A stretch of 64,000 bases of DNA from Chitinophagales bacterium (GCA_017303335.1 JAFLBK010000001.1:1493001-1557000), one strand, 5' to 3'; positions 43,315 to 52,468 are shown, counted from the stretch's first letter. Notes: generated from the letters alone by a model not told the origin. Program-made: numbers and translations.

Positions 43315-43358
43315 GGTGATTCTGTTTCCGTTTTGGTGAAACTGCCCGGGGCAGACTG

Positions 43359-43366
43359 CAAATTTA
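43359..43366 (-). promoter_or_regulatory. Putative -7 box for gldC
   Basis: Minus-strand TAAATTTG about 45 bases before the gldC ATG and 8 bases beyond the glycosyltransferase stop. Confidence 0.35.
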
Positions 43367-43373
43367 ACGGAAA

Positions 43374-44492
43374 TTACCCATTGGCGGCTTTCTTAATAAT
43401 GGACCAAAGAAGCGCTGTCGCACTGCTTTTGGGGAAGGACCGGGCTCTTTCAAGTCCTTTTTGTGCCAGTTGTTTGGCCATGTCTTCATCCTTATACAGC
43501 AACATCATTTTCTGTGCGATGTCTTCAAATACCGATGGGTTGGTACGAAGTGCCGCTTCACCGGTGATTCCGGTGATCGCTCCGGCATCGCTGGTAATCA
43601 CCGGTACGCCGCATTGCATCGCTTCGAGCAGGCATTGCCCTTTTTCATCCTGCAGCGCCGGGTAAACCAGTGCATAGGCAGCGGCGGTGATGGCGGCTCT
43701 TTCGGGTTCGGTGACGGCGGGTAACACCCGTACATCAGCCCGGAATTTATAGGTCTGCAGGTCTTCCAGGAACGATATTGCCGGGGCGCCCAGGATGATC
43801 AGCTGCATGTTACTCTTTTGCCTTTTCTTAAAAAAAGAAAAAGCCTTGAGCAGGTTCAGCAGGTTATCGTTTGCATGGCCGGTCGCGATGGCCAGGAAAA
43901 ATTCTTTTCCATCGGTGTATTGTTGCTTGATCGCTTCCTTATGAGCGTCGGGTTGTTCGGTGAAAAGCGAATCCGCGTAGGTGTGTACCGGCAGGATCTT
44001 ACCGGGATCTATTGGGTATTTGCTGAGCAGTACTTTGCGGCCATATTCACTATGGGTTATTACGGTCTTCGCCTTTGCCAGGAAACTGCCCGTATGTTTC
44101 CGGTAAAAACGAAGATGCATCCCGGAGAATAAAGCGGGGGTGTCAATAAACGACGTGTCATGTACAAACAGGCATTGAGGAACCCGGGTACGCAACGAAC
44201 AGATGCCTTCGGCTGCCAGGAATACGTCTGCTCTTTGTTTGCGCAACAGGACCGGCAGTTTGTAATTGTACCCGTATTGCAGCAAGAGTTTGTTCGCTGT
44301 TCCGGGGCCGGCGGATAATTCCATCGCGTTGGCGGGCAGCCCGGGTAAGGGCGCCGCTTTGTTGGTTCTGATAAAAATAAAACGATGACTGGGTTGTGCG
44401 GCAGCAAGTTCAGCCAGTTGGTCGTACGTAAAGAAAGAAGCGCTGTACGGTTGGCCAGGAACCAGGTAGCGTGTATCTACGACGATGTTCAT
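43374..44492 (-). CDS. Glycosyltransferase family 4 (group 1)
   Basis: 372 residues of GT-B fold. The N-terminal half has VDTRYLVPGQPYSASFF and VFLAAEGICSLRTRVPQCLF. The C-terminal donor-binding half shows YALVYPALQDEKGQCLLEAM (the E-x7-E region) and GVPVITSDAGAITGITGEAA. It likely adds a sugar to a surface glycan or glycolipid, but donor and acceptor are unknown. No other polysaccharide gene is near; the CorC-like gene is 15 bases upstream. Confidence 0.9.
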   Translation of the reverse strand: MNIVVDTRYLVPGQPYSASFFTYDQLAELAAAQPSHRFIFIRTNKAAPLPGLPANAMELSAGPGTANKLLLQYGYNYKLPVLLRKQRADVFLAAEGICSLRTRVPQCLFVHDTSFIDTPALFSGMHLRFYRKHTGSFLAKAKTVITHSEYGRKVLLSKYPIDPGKILPVHTYADSLFTEQPDAHKEAIKQQYTDGKEFFLAIATGHANDNLLNLLKAFSFFKKRQKSNMQLIILGAPAISFLEDLQTYKFRADVRVLPAVTEPERAAITAAAYALVYPALQDEKGQCLLEAMQCGVPVITSDAGAITGITGEAALRTNPSVFEDIAQKMMLLYKDEDMAKQLAQKGLERARSFPKSSATALLWSIIKKAANG

Positions 44493-44507
44493 GAGCGGCT
44501 GAACGGG

Positions 44508-45794
44508 TTATTTGATCAGTTTCAGCTTTACCATTTCGATCCGTGTATCACTCATGCTCAGGATATCGATCTCGTAATCGCCGATAATGATATGGTCTTT
44601 GGCCCGGGGTATCTGCTGGTGATTTTTGATGATATAGCCCGATAGTGTTTCGGTGGCCTCGTCGTTGGGGAATTCAAGTTTGTACCGTTCCGTGATGTAG
44701 TCGAGCTCGAGCCGGCCGCTGAAGATGAATTCATTGGCAGCCAGTTGTTTTTCGACGAACTCTTCGGTATCGTATTCGTCTTTGATATCGCCGAAGATCT
44801 CTTCCAGCAGGTCTTCCATGGTTACGATACCGGCGGTACCGCCGAATTCATCCACCACCCAGGCAATGGTTTTGTGTTCCTTGCTGAACTTGTTCATCAG
44901 GTCGGTGGCGCTCATGCTTTCCGGAACCGTGGGTATGGGCAGCAGGATCTCTTTTACCGAGGAAGGATGTTTGAACAGGTCGAGCTGGTGGATGTACCCG
45001 CTGATGTTATCGATATTGTTTTCGTAAACAACCAGTTTGCTCAGCTTGGTGCTGATGAATTTTTCCTTTACATCCTGCATCGAGGCATCAATGCTCAGCG
45101 CTTCGATTTCCTTGCGGGGTATCAGGCATTCCCGAAGCCTGGTTTCGCTCAGTGACAGAGCGTTCTCAAACAGTTCTTTATTGATCTCGTTGCTGGCTTC
45201 TTCCTCGTTGCTGGCGCTTTGCTGCATGAAATGCTCGAGGTCTACCTTGCTGAACATGTCTTTCCGGGGGTTGATCTTCACATTAAAGATGTATTTCAGT
45301 ATCCACTCCGATATATCCACCAGGTAGGAGGCGAAGGAAGAAAACAGCCAGTAGAAAAACTGTACGATATAACTGATCGTTCCGGAACTCATGATGTCGT
45401 TGTTCCGTGCCCGGAAAAAAGCCTTGCAGATGAATTCCACGAAAAGCACGATAAGGGTGGATAGCACCGTTTCCACGAAGAGTTTGATGTACCGTACCGA
45501 TTCACTCAGGTTCTTCGGCAATTTGCCTTCGATCCAGTGCCAGATGGGGAAGAGCATATCAACCACCAGTAAACCATACACCACGAACACGATGTTGATG
45601 CCCACCAGGGTGGTTCCGATGAAACGGGCGGGTTTGTCGGCAAAAGCGCCCCAGATGCGGCCGCTATAGGTACCCTGCTTGCGGTTGAGCTCAATGGAAA
45701 GCTGGTTGGCCGAAATAAAGGCGATCTCGATGCCGGCGAAGAATCCGATAAGCAGCAGTGATCCGATAATGGCAACGGGCGTGATCCAATCCAT
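44508..45794 (-). CDS. Hemolysin-family protein (CNNM, CBS and CorC/HlyC domains)
   Basis: 428 residues. The N-terminal DUF21/CNNM membrane part has four helices over about residues 5-180 (FFAGIEIAFISANQLSIELN), then a CBS pair (LIPRKEIEALSIDASMQDVK to HKTIAWVVDEFGGTAGIVTM) and a CorC/HlyC C-terminal domain (FIFSGRLELDYITERY). Homologues affect magnesium or cobalt export. Flavobacterium GldE also belongs to this family, but this copy is not next to the usual gldE neighbours. Confidence 0.92.
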   Translation of the reverse strand: MDWITPVAIIGSLLLIGFFAGIEIAFISANQLSIELNRKQGTYSGRIWGAFADKPARFIGTTLVGINIVFVVYGLLVVDMLFPIWHWIEGKLPKNLSESVRYIKLFVETVLSTLIVLFVEFICKAFFRARNNDIMSSGTISYIVQFFYWLFSSFASYLVDISEWILKYIFNVKINPRKDMFSKVDLEHFMQQSASNEEEASNEINKELFENALSLSETRLRECLIPRKEIEALSIDASMQDVKEKFISTKLSKLVVYENNIDNISGYIHQLDLFKHPSSVKEILLPIPTVPESMSATDLMNKFSKEHKTIAWVVDEFGGTAGIVTMEDLLEEIFGDIKDEYDTEEFVEKQLAANEFIFSGRLELDYITERYKLEFPNDEATETLSGYIIKNHQQIPRAKDHIIIGDYEIDILSMSDTRIEMVKLKLIK

Positions 45795-45835
45795 GGGGTA
45801 AAAGTAATAAACAGTTTTTAAACCGGCCCGTTGTG

Positions 45836-46411
45836 TTAAGCCTTCAGGAATTCCCCTACGATGGTTTCCGCTTCGGCGCAGGCACGCCGGAGTTCGTCGT
45901 TCACCACCACTTTGTTGAAATGGTCTTTGAACGACAGCTCGTACGAGGCCTTGTTGATGCGGGCTGCCAGCGATTCTTCGGTTTCGGTGCCGCGGCTGAG
46001 CAGCCTTCTTTTCAGTTCATCCACCGAAGGTGGTTCAACAAAAAGGCTGAGGGTATTTTCGGGGTATTGCTGCTGGATGTGGATGGCGCCTTTCACGTCG
46101 ATATCCAGCACGGGAACCTTGCCAAGTGCCCAGATACGTTTCAGTTCGGATTTCAGGGTGCCATAATATTTTCCTTCGTACACCATTTCCCATTCGGCGA
46201 ATTCCTTGTTTTGAATTTTCTGCTTGAAATCTTCCACACTCATGAAGTAATAGTCCACCCCTTCTTTTTCATTGTTCCGGGCCTGGCGGGTGGCGGCGGA
46301 AACCGAAAAAGCCAGAACCGGGAAGCTGTTCATCAGGTGGTGCGTGATGGATGTTTTGCCGGCGCCGGAGGGAGCGGTGATGATCAGTATCTTCTGGTGG
46401 ATGGAGCTCAT
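45836..46411 (-). CDS. gmk: Guanylate kinase
   Basis: Phosphorylates GMP to GDP. The 191 residues start at ATG 46411 (MSSIHQKILIITAPSGAGKT, P-loop) and show the GMP-binding motifs FSVSAATRQARNNEKEGVDYYF and EWEMVYEGKYYGTLKS, then VLDIDVKGAIHIQ. It lies 31 bases downstream of a lipoprotein gene on the same strand. Confidence 0.96.
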   Translation of the reverse strand: MSSIHQKILIITAPSGAGKTSITHHLMNSFPVLAFSVSAATRQARNNEKEGVDYYFMSVEDFKQKIQNKEFAEWEMVYEGKYYGTLKSELKRIWALGKVPVLDIDVKGAIHIQQQYPENTLSLFVEPPSVDELKRRLLSRGTETEESLAARINKASYELSFKDHFNKVVVNDELRRACAEAETIVGEFLKA

Positions 46412-46442
46412 GCGCAAAGAAACTATTAAAATTTCAATTGCG

Positions 46443-46865
46443 CTAATGCGCCTTAAAATGCAGTACCAGCGGCGGGAAACCCGAGTTGAGGACCAGTTCG
46501 TTCTCGTTGAGAACGGTAATGATATAGCGGTTGATATTGTTCCGGGTGGAAGGGGTGCAGATCAGCATTTTGCCATCTTCGGCCAGTCCATACGTGCCTT
46601 GTGTGAGCACCCTGCCGGCCGCGGCGCATTCGTATTCGTGGTTGCTTTTGAAGGTCCAGCTGAGTGTTTCCAGCGCCGCGATAGCACGGGCGGTGTTCAG
46701 CGAGTCTTCCGGGTTTTGATGGATTCCGTCTGAGAGCTCCAGGTTTTCCACTTTCACGCAATCCCATTTACGGGTGAGCAATTGCTCTGTTTCGTTCCTG
46801 CACGAAGCAATGAACAGGAGGAGGCATGCTACCGGAAGAAAGGCGCTGGTGTGTCGAAGGTTCAT
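46443..46865 (-). CDS. Lipoprotein with lipocalin-like body
   Basis: 140 residues. The lipobox LLLFIASC ends at Cys 22. The mature part begins with a typical Bacteroidetes lipocalin-like stretch (LLTRKWDCVKVENLEL) and has alternating beta strands (LETLSWTFKSNHEYECAAAG, ENELVLNSGF). I do not recognise a specific family, and the function is unknown. It starts 2 bases after murA, so co-transcription with murA and gmk is likely. Confidence 0.8.
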   Translation of the reverse strand: MNLRHTSAFLPVACLLLFIASCRNETEQLLTRKWDCVKVENLELSDGIHQNPEDSLNTARAIAALETLSWTFKSNHEYECAAAGRVLTQGTYGLAEDGKMLICTPSTRNNINRYIITVLNENELVLNSGFPPLVLHFKAH

Positions 46866-46867
46866 GG

Positions 46868-48172
46868 TCAGCTTACGCGTTTGATATCGGCTCCCAGGTT
46901 TCGCAGGCGATCGTCGATGTTCTGGTAGCCCCGGTCGATCTGTTCAATGTTCTGGATAACGCTCTTGCCCTGTGCACTCAGGGCGGCGATCAGCAGCGCC
47001 ACACCGGCACGTATATCCGGACTGCTCATCGTGATGCCCCGCAGCTGTTGTTCCCGCTCGAGGCCGATCACCACGGCGCGGTGGGGGTCGCAAAGGATGA
47101 TCTGGGCGCCCATGTCGATCAGTTTGTCGACGAAGAAGAGGCGGCTTTCGAACATTTTCTGGTGAACCAGCACGCTTCCTTTTGCCTGAATGGCTGTTAC
47201 CAGCACGATGCTCAGCAGGTCGGGTGTAAAGCCCGGCCAGGGATGATCGTATACCGTAAGCACACCGCCATCCAGGTATTTCTGTACTTCATAGAATTCC
47301 TGGGCTGGGATGTGAATGTCGTCGCCGTTGAATGTCATTTCGATCCCCAGCTGCCGGAATTTATCCGGGATGATACCGAGGTGTTCGATACCGGCGTTTT
47401 TGATGGTGATATCGCTTTGCGTCATGGCTGCCAGCCCGATGAAGGATCCCACTTCGATCATATCGGGCAGCATGCGGTGTTCGGTTCCGCCCAGGGCCTT
47501 TACGCCATCGATGACCAGCATGTTGCTGCCGATGCCGCTGATCTTTGCGCCCATGTTGGTGAGCATCCGGCAAAGCTGCTGTATGTAGGGTTCACAGGCG
47601 GCGTTGTAAATCGTAGTGACGCCGCTGGCCATGCACGCTGCCATGAGAATATTCGCGGTACCGGTAACGCTGGGTTCATCCAGGAGCATGCCCGTGCCTT
47701 TCAGTCCATCGGTTTCGAGGTGAAAGAATCCGTCATCGTGATACGAGAAGCGGGCTCCCAGTTTTTCAAAGCCGATGATATGGGTGTCGAGTCTTCTGCG
47801 CCCGATCTTGTCGCCACCGGGTTTGGGTATATAGGCTTTGCGGAAGCGGGCCAGCATCGGGCCGGCCAGCATGACCGAACCACGCAGGCGCCCGCTTTTT
47901 TTATGATAGGCTTCGCTGTGCAGGTAATCCACGTCCACGTCATCCGCCTGGAATACGCAGGTGTCGCGGCTCACCCGGTCGATCTTCACGTTCATTTCGC
48001 CCAGCAATTCAATCAGCAGGTTTACGTCGATGATGTCGGGGATGTTGGTAATGGTCACTTTCTCCGGGGTAAGCAATACGGCCGAGATGATCTGCAGGGC
48101 TTCGTTTTTGGCGCCCTGCGGTGTGATCTCGCCCGCGAGTTTCTTTCCGCCACGTACTTCAAATGATTGCAT
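46868..48172 (-). CDS. murA: UDP-N-acetylglucosamine 1-carboxyvinyltransferase with Asp at the active site
   Basis: First committed peptidoglycan step, adding enolpyruvate to UDP-GlcNAc. 434 residues from ATG 48172 (MQSFEVRGGKKLAGEI). Family motifs are TPQGAKNEALQI, LRGSVMLAGPMLARF and PGGDKIGRRRLDTHI. In the last, the catalytic loop residue that is Cys in E. coli (PGGC) is Asp. The same Cys-to-Asp change is known to keep MurA active and make it insensitive to fosfomycin. DUF4290 lies upstream as in many Bacteroidetes. Confidence 0.96.
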   Translation of the reverse strand: MQSFEVRGGKKLAGEITPQGAKNEALQIISAVLLTPEKVTITNIPDIIDVNLLIELLGEMNVKIDRVSRDTCVFQADDVDVDYLHSEAYHKKSGRLRGSVMLAGPMLARFRKAYIPKPGGDKIGRRRLDTHIIGFEKLGARFSYHDDGFFHLETDGLKGTGMLLDEPSVTGTANILMAACMASGVTTIYNAACEPYIQQLCRMLTNMGAKISGIGSNMLVIDGVKALGGTEHRMLPDMIEVGSFIGLAAMTQSDITIKNAGIEHLGIIPDKFRQLGIEMTFNGDDIHIPAQEFYEVQKYLDGGVLTVYDHPWPGFTPDLLSIVLVTAIQAKGSVLVHQKMFESRLFFVDKLIDMGAQIILCDPHRAVVIGLEREQQLRGITMSSPDIRAGVALLIAALSAQGKSVIQNIEQIDRGYQNIDDRLRNLGADIKRVS

Positions 48173-48198
48173 GCTCAATAGATTCAAATGGTAAAGGT

Positions 48199-48206
48199 CA
48201 AAAATA
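48199..48206 (-). promoter_or_regulatory. Putative -7 box of murA in terminator tail
   Basis: Minus-strand TATTTTTG directly follows the T run of the upstream terminator and ends 26 bases before the murA ATG. Confidence 0.4.
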
Positions 48207-48241
48207 AAAAACCCCGGTGGCTAAACGTGCATCGGGGTTTT
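48207..48241 (-). terminator. Rho-independent terminator between DUF4290 and murA
   Basis: On the minus strand AAAACCCCGATG pairs with CACCGGGGTTTT (one G-T pair) across a loop of about ten bases and is followed by TTATTTTTG. The stem is long and GC-rich at its centre. Confidence 0.8.
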
Positions 48242-48262
48242 ATTTTCTGATTATTTACCGGA

Positions 48263-48979
48263 TCAATATCGTTTTTTGAAATTGCCGTTGCCGCCTCGGT
48301 TGTTACGGTTATCCCGGTTGCCGCCGCGGTTGTTGCGGTTGTCCCGGTTGCCGCCCTGGTTACCCCGGCCGCCGAAGTTCTTACGGAAATTGTTGCCGCC
48401 GCTTCGTTTGCTGCCATACTCATCGCGGTCGCGGTCGTCGACACGGTGTTTTACAAATGGCCGGTTGGTGAATTCCAGTTCGCCATTGGTGATCGACGAG
48501 AGTTCGCCCTGGATGGAGTCGTCGTGAACCAATTCCTTATGCCAGTTGCTGTAGGTGAGTTTCATGTAGTAGGCAATTGCATTGGCGAAGCCTTGTTTCT
48601 TTTCCGGGTTCTCTTCTTTCAGCGCTTTATCGATCACCACTTCCAGGTTGTGGCCAAGGTGGTTGAACCTGGGATATTTTTTCGGATAACGAAGTGGCTC
48701 GGGCCTGGCTTTTAGGGTTTCCCGTGTCGGGATCGGGTAGGGACTGTCTACATCGAGTGCAAAATCGCTGATGAGAAACAGGTGATCCCATAATTTATGG
48801 CGGAAGTCTTCCACGTTTTTCAGGTGCGGATTGAGGAAGCCCATCAGTTCGATAACGGCATAGGCATTTCGTTGCCTTTCTTCCCTGTCCTGGATACTGA
48901 GCAGGTATTCCACCATCTTCTGGATGTGGCGGCCGTATTCACGCATGATCAAATGGCTTCGGGTCGTATTATATTCCAT
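48263..48979 (-). CDS. DUF4290 protein with Arg/Gly/Asn-rich tail
   Basis: 238 residues. Residues 1-170 are DUF4290 (MEYNTTRSHLIMREYGRHIQ, MGFLNPHLKNVEDFRHKLWD, NAIAYYMKLTYSNWHKELVH). The last 60 residues are low complexity, with RGGNRDNRNN repeated twice in tandem, resembling an RGG-type RNA-binding tail. The DNA shows a matching 30-base repeat near 48292-48355. The function of DUF4290 is unknown. Confidence 0.9.
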   Translation of the reverse strand: MEYNTTRSHLIMREYGRHIQKMVEYLLSIQDREERQRNAYAVIELMGFLNPHLKNVEDFRHKLWDHLFLISDFALDVDSPYPIPTRETLKARPEPLRYPKKYPRFNHLGHNLEVVIDKALKEENPEKKQGFANAIAYYMKLTYSNWHKELVHDDSIQGELSSITNGELEFTNRPFVKHRVDDRDRDEYGSKRSGGNNFRKNFGGRGNQGGNRDNRNNRGGNRDNRNNRGGNGNFKKRY

Positions 48980-48998
48980 GTATGCTTGTTGAAGATTA

Positions 48999-49006
48999 CA
49001 AATGTA
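48999..49006 (-). promoter_or_regulatory. Putative -7 box for the DUF4290 gene
   Basis: Minus-strand TACATTTG, about 20 bases before the ATG. Confidence 0.45.
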
Positions 49007-49088
49007 CGGGGTTCGGGGGGAGAAACAAGGGCTGATGCCGTATTAACGGGCTTTTGGGCCATTTTGTTGTCATTCCCCGGCGAGGCTT

Positions 49089-50423
49089 CTATTGTTCGCC
49101 AACCCCCTTTTCTTTCATCAGTTTATAGATGTCGGCCACTTCCACCGGCGATTGCGGGGTAAGGTTTTCCGAACCGGTGGCGGTGATCACAATGGTATCT
49201 TCCAGGCGTAGGTGCATTTTCAATTCCTTGTCTTCAATGATCGGCTCCACGTTGAATACCACGCCGGGCACAAAGGGCTTGCTGTAATCACCCACATCGT
49301 GAACAGCCATGCCTACAAAATGTCCGACATACCCGAACCAATATTTGCCCAGTCCGTGTTTTTCATATACTTCTTTGCCCACTTTCCGCAGGTCGTCGAC
49401 GGTTACGCCGGGTTTCATGGCGGCGATGATGGCATTGCGGGCGTCTTTGATGCAGTTGTAGAATTTGAGCTGGGTGTCGGAGAATTTATCGCCCACCGGC
49501 CAGGTGCGGGTGATATCGGTGGTGAGGTAGTTGAGTTCGGGCGCATAATCGATCAGCAATACGGTACCCTGTTCCATGGGGTGGTTGTTGGCATTGTAGT
49601 GCCAGATCAGGCCCCGTTCCCCGGAGGCGGCGATGGCATAATAGGCCGGGAAGGAAGCGCCCATATTCTCATATACAAAATCGCAGGCCGCAACGGTCTG
49701 GTATTCGTACATGCCGGGTTTGGTCACCTTGATGGCCTCGTTGATGCCGAGGCACCCGATGCGGCCGCATTCCCGCAGTACGGCGATCTCTTTGGCGTCT
49801 TTTACCCAGCGCATCTCGTCGAGGAAGGGCGTAAGGTCGCTGATGGTAACCGACGGATAGCGTTCGGCGATCCGGTTCCGGAAATTGGCTTCTTTGGAAA
49901 TGCGTCCATCCCAGGGATCGCTGGCCCGGTTCATCCGGTTCTGGGTGCAGCGGTCGCGGCTCATTTCGGTGGTTTCTTCCGGAGAGAGGCAGAGAAAGAC
50001 ACGGGGGTTCGTGCTTGTCATCCGGCTCAGTATCATAGCCGCGTTGGTCTTCGAAAGCACCCGGTCGAACTTGTATTCCTTTTCGGCGGCTTCGCCGGGT
50101 TTGATCATCGCTTCGGTTTTGATGTCGTTGGGGATATTGTCGGGCACCAGCAGCATGCTCATTTTCTGTTTGCCGTCGAGTATCATCATTGCCCCGGGGA
50201 TCTCTACGCCGCTCAGGTAATAGAAATTGTTATCCTGCCTGAACTTCACGTATCCTTCGGGCAGTTCGGCACCCTGCAGGATGGCTATGCCGTCGCCGAT
50301 CTTTTCCATCAGCCGTTTACGGCGGGCCGCGAAATCATCGGCTGAAAAATATTTCCACATCGTTTGAGCCGTCAACTCCTGCATAAAGAGCAGGGCGGCC
50401 AGTATCCATACCAGTTTTTTCAT
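49089..50423 (-). CDS. Secreted aminopeptidase P (Xaa-Pro aminopeptidase, M24B)
   Basis: 444 residues from ATG 50423, with signal peptide MKKLVWILAALLFMQELTA (an ATG two codons earlier is possible). The N-terminal creatinase-like domain has DNNFYYLSGVEIPGAMMILD. The catalytic pita-bread domain has the metal ligands: Asp in LLIDYAPELNYLTTDITRTW, His in YVGHFVGMAVHDVGDY, Glu in FNVEPII and Glu in HLRLEDTIVIT. It probably cleaves X-Pro peptides in the periplasm for nutrition. Confidence 0.93.
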   Translation of the reverse strand: MKKLVWILAALLFMQELTAQTMWKYFSADDFAARRKRLMEKIGDGIAILQGAELPEGYVKFRQDNNFYYLSGVEIPGAMMILDGKQKMSMLLVPDNIPNDIKTEAMIKPGEAAEKEYKFDRVLSKTNAAMILSRMTSTNPRVFLCLSPEETTEMSRDRCTQNRMNRASDPWDGRISKEANFRNRIAERYPSVTISDLTPFLDEMRWVKDAKEIAVLRECGRIGCLGINEAIKVTKPGMYEYQTVAACDFVYENMGASFPAYYAIAASGERGLIWHYNANNHPMEQGTVLLIDYAPELNYLTTDITRTWPVGDKFSDTQLKFYNCIKDARNAIIAAMKPGVTVDDLRKVGKEVYEKHGLGKYWFGYVGHFVGMAVHDVGDYSKPFVPGVVFNVEPIIEDKELKMHLRLEDTIVITATGSENLTPQSPVEVADIYKLMKEKGVGEQ

Positions 50424-50475
50424 AAACATGTTTTGGGTAAAAGGTGAAGACAATAAATGTAATATTATTTTCCGG

Positions 50476-50889
50476 CTATACCTTGCCGCTCATCTTTTTA
50501 AACCGCAGGGCAAACCAGGCAAACATCAATACGCCACCCAGGGCATCGGCCAGCCAGTCGGCGAGGTTAAAACTGCGGCCGGGAATAAAGAACTTCTGGA
50601 TGTATTCGGTGGTGATGCCGTACAGGATGGCAGCGAGGGTGATCCGGATAAGCCAGTTCCATTTCTCCCTGCCGGCCAGGGCCGAGCGCATGACCGGGCG
50701 CATGAACAGGTAAGCCAGTACGGCGAACAGGAATGTATGGATCAGTTTGTCGTAATTGATCTCGATGAGCCAGTTGTCGATCTTTGGCAGATCGTAGCCT
50801 GGTATACTGATGAGTATCAGTATAACAAAAAACCAGGCGATGCCTGGGTATAGTTGTTTGATCGGGATGATGGGTTCGCGTTGCTGCAT
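50476..50889 (-). CDS. VanZ-like family membrane protein
   Basis: 137 residues with three to four hydrophobic helices. VanZ-like features are DKLIHTFLFAVLAYLFMRPV and the final DWLADALGGVLMFAWFALRF. The family takes its name from teicoplanin resistance, but most members have no known function. It lies 9 bases downstream of gcvH. Confidence 0.88.
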   Translation of the reverse strand: MQQREPIIPIKQLYPGIAWFFVILILISIPGYDLPKIDNWLIEINYDKLIHTFLFAVLAYLFMRPVMRSALAGREKWNWLIRITLAAILYGITTEYIQKFFIPGRSFNLADWLADALGGVLMFAWFALRFKKMSGKV

Positions 50890-50898
50890 GCGGGGAAC

Positions 50899-51276
50899 TT
50901 ATCCGACCATACCGGCATAGGCGCCTGCGTCCATCAGTTTTTCAACGTCGGCAGGGTTGGTCACGGTCATCTTTACCATCCAGCCGTCGCCATACGGATC
51001 GGTGTTCACCAATTCGGGTTTGGCGTCGAGCAGGGGGTTTACTTCGGTGATGGTTCCGGCCACGGGCAGGAACAGGTCGCTCACGGTTTTAACGGCTTCC
51101 ACGGTGCCGAATACTTCTTCGGCGCCCAGGGCCTTGCCTTTGGAGCTGATATCGATGTATACGATATCGCCCAGTTCACGCTGAGCAAAATCGGTGATGC
51201 CTACGGTGGCTACATTGCCTTCGAGCGAAACCCATTCGTGGTCTTTGGTATAACGGAGATTGTCGGGAAAATTCAT
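50899..51276 (-). CDS. gcvH: Glycine cleavage system H protein
   Basis: Lipoyl carrier of the glycine cleavage system. The 125 residues show [20 protein letters not shown] and the lipoylation site [15 protein letters not shown] (Lys), then [20 protein letters not shown]. The gene is separated from gcvT and gcvP, which are not in this window, as is common in Bacteroidetes. Confidence 0.96.
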   Translation of the reverse strand: MNFPDNLRYTKDHEWVSLEGNVATVGITDFAQRELGDIVYIDISSKGKALGAEEVFGTVEAVKTVSDLFLPVAGTITEVNPLLDAKPELVNTDPYGDGWMVKMTVTNPADVEKLMDAGAYAGMVG

Positions 51277-51345
51277 TGGTTGCGTTTTGGAGTTTAGAGA
51301 TTCGGGTGCAAAATAAGTTTTTTGTTGTGATTGTTACCGGGTCGG

Positions 51346-52095
51346 TTATTTGATCACTTCGATATACATGCGTACATCGCCCAGGGGCCTGTCGCCGGGG
51401 GCTGTGGGAACCGAGGCGATCTTGTCGATAATCTCGAGCCCGCTTTCCACTTCGCCGAAAACGGTGTAGTTCATATCGAGGAAGGGTGTGCCGCCGATGG
51501 TCTTGTACATTTTCCGTTTGAGGGGCGAGAATTTGATGCCCATCTGGAGTTCGAGCATGTTCAGGTCGGCATCGGTATATTGCTTACCCTGCACGATGTA
51601 GAACTGGCAACCACTGCTGGCCCGTTCGGGGTTATTGGTTCGTGCGGCGGCGAGGGCTCCTTTTTTATGGAACAGGCTTGTGTCGAATTCGGCCGGGATG
51701 GTATAGCCAACATCGCCGCTGCCGAGCATCACACCGGGCGGGGCGTTTTTGCTGGATGGGTCGCCTCCCTGGATCATAAAGCCATTGATGACGCGGTGAA
51801 AGATCAGGCTGTCGAAGAAATGTTCGTTGGCGAGCCTGATGAAATTATCGCGGTGTTTGGGTGTTTTGTCGTACAGGCGTACAATGATCACGCCCGAGTC
51901 GGTGGTTATCTTAACCCGTACGCCCGGGATGGGTTTGATGGTTTTGGCTACCGCCGGTTTGGCGGGGGCTTTCTTTGCAGCGGTTGTTTTTTTGACAACC
52001 GGTTTTTTGGGAGCGGGCTTTTTTGTTTGGGCCTGTATCCCAAAGCAGGCGAGCGATAACAGCAATGTAGCTAATCCGATTCGTAACTTGTTCAT
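51346..52095 (-). CDS. Secreted cyclophilin-type peptidyl-prolyl isomerase
   Basis: 249 residues. Signal peptide (to about residue 22, FGIQAQ) and a Lys/Pro/Ala-rich spacer (residues 23-50) precede a cyclophilin domain with SLIFHRVINGFMIQGGDP (catalytic Arg), RASSGCQFYIVQG and NYTVFGEVESGLEIIDKIAS. The spacer may span peptidoglycan. Probable periplasmic folding helper. Confidence 0.93.
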   Translation of the reverse strand: MNKLRIGLATLLLSLACFGIQAQTKKPAPKKPVVKKTTAAKKAPAKPAVAKTIKPIPGVRVKITTDSGVIIVRLYDKTPKHRDNFIRLANEHFFDSLIFHRVINGFMIQGGDPSSKNAPPGVMLGSGDVGYTIPAEFDTSLFHKKGALAAARTNNPERASSGCQFYIVQGKQYTDADLNMLELQMGIKFSPLKRKMYKTIGGTPFLDMNYTVFGEVESGLEIIDKIASVPTAPGDRPLGDVRMYIEVIK

Positions 52096-52110
52096 AGTGT
52101 GTTTAGGCGA

Positions 52111-52464
52111 TTAATCAATAAAATCCTGGTTCTGAAAATAGAGCAATATATGGTCTTTTAAGAAATTTTCCTGTTCGATGCCGGCCAGGGAGGGCATGGC
52201 CATGGCCTGGCGGTAATGGGGCCAGCCGTCTTCATCAAGTCCTTCATATACATAATAACCGCTTGGCGCCAGTACCGTACATACGGCGATGTGCATCAGG
52301 TCCTGTTTTTCTTCTTTGCTGAATTCCCGATGCCCGGTTCCCAGTTCCTGTACCCCGATGAGAAAAAGGATTCCATCCATTTCGGGCTTGATCCCGAACC
52401 GCTCCTTGATTTTAATGCGCAGTTTCAGCCACCGTACCTGCAGATCGTCTTTTGCCTGTTGCAT
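52111..52464 (-). CDS. Conserved small protein of unknown function
   Basis: 117 residues, acidic and soluble, with no signal peptide. Conserved-looking stretches are GIKPEMDGILFLIGVQELGT and CTVLAPSGYYVYEGLDEDGW. I recognise no domain. It is divergent to serS, with a TATCTTTG box 4 bases before its ATG, so a nearly leaderless mRNA is possible. It ends 15 bases before the cyclophilin gene. Confidence 0.8.
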   Translation of the reverse strand: MQQAKDDLQVRWLKLRIKIKERFGIKPEMDGILFLIGVQELGTGHREFSKEEKQDLMHIAVCTVLAPSGYYVYEGLDEDGWPHYRQAMAMPSLAGIEQENFLKDHILLYFQNQDFID

Positions 52465-52468
52465 GGCG

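Noticed and set aside
48290..48360. Possible CRISPR-like or intergenic tandem repeat
   Set aside because: The repeat lies in frame inside the DUF4290 gene and encodes the Gly/Asn/Arg tail.
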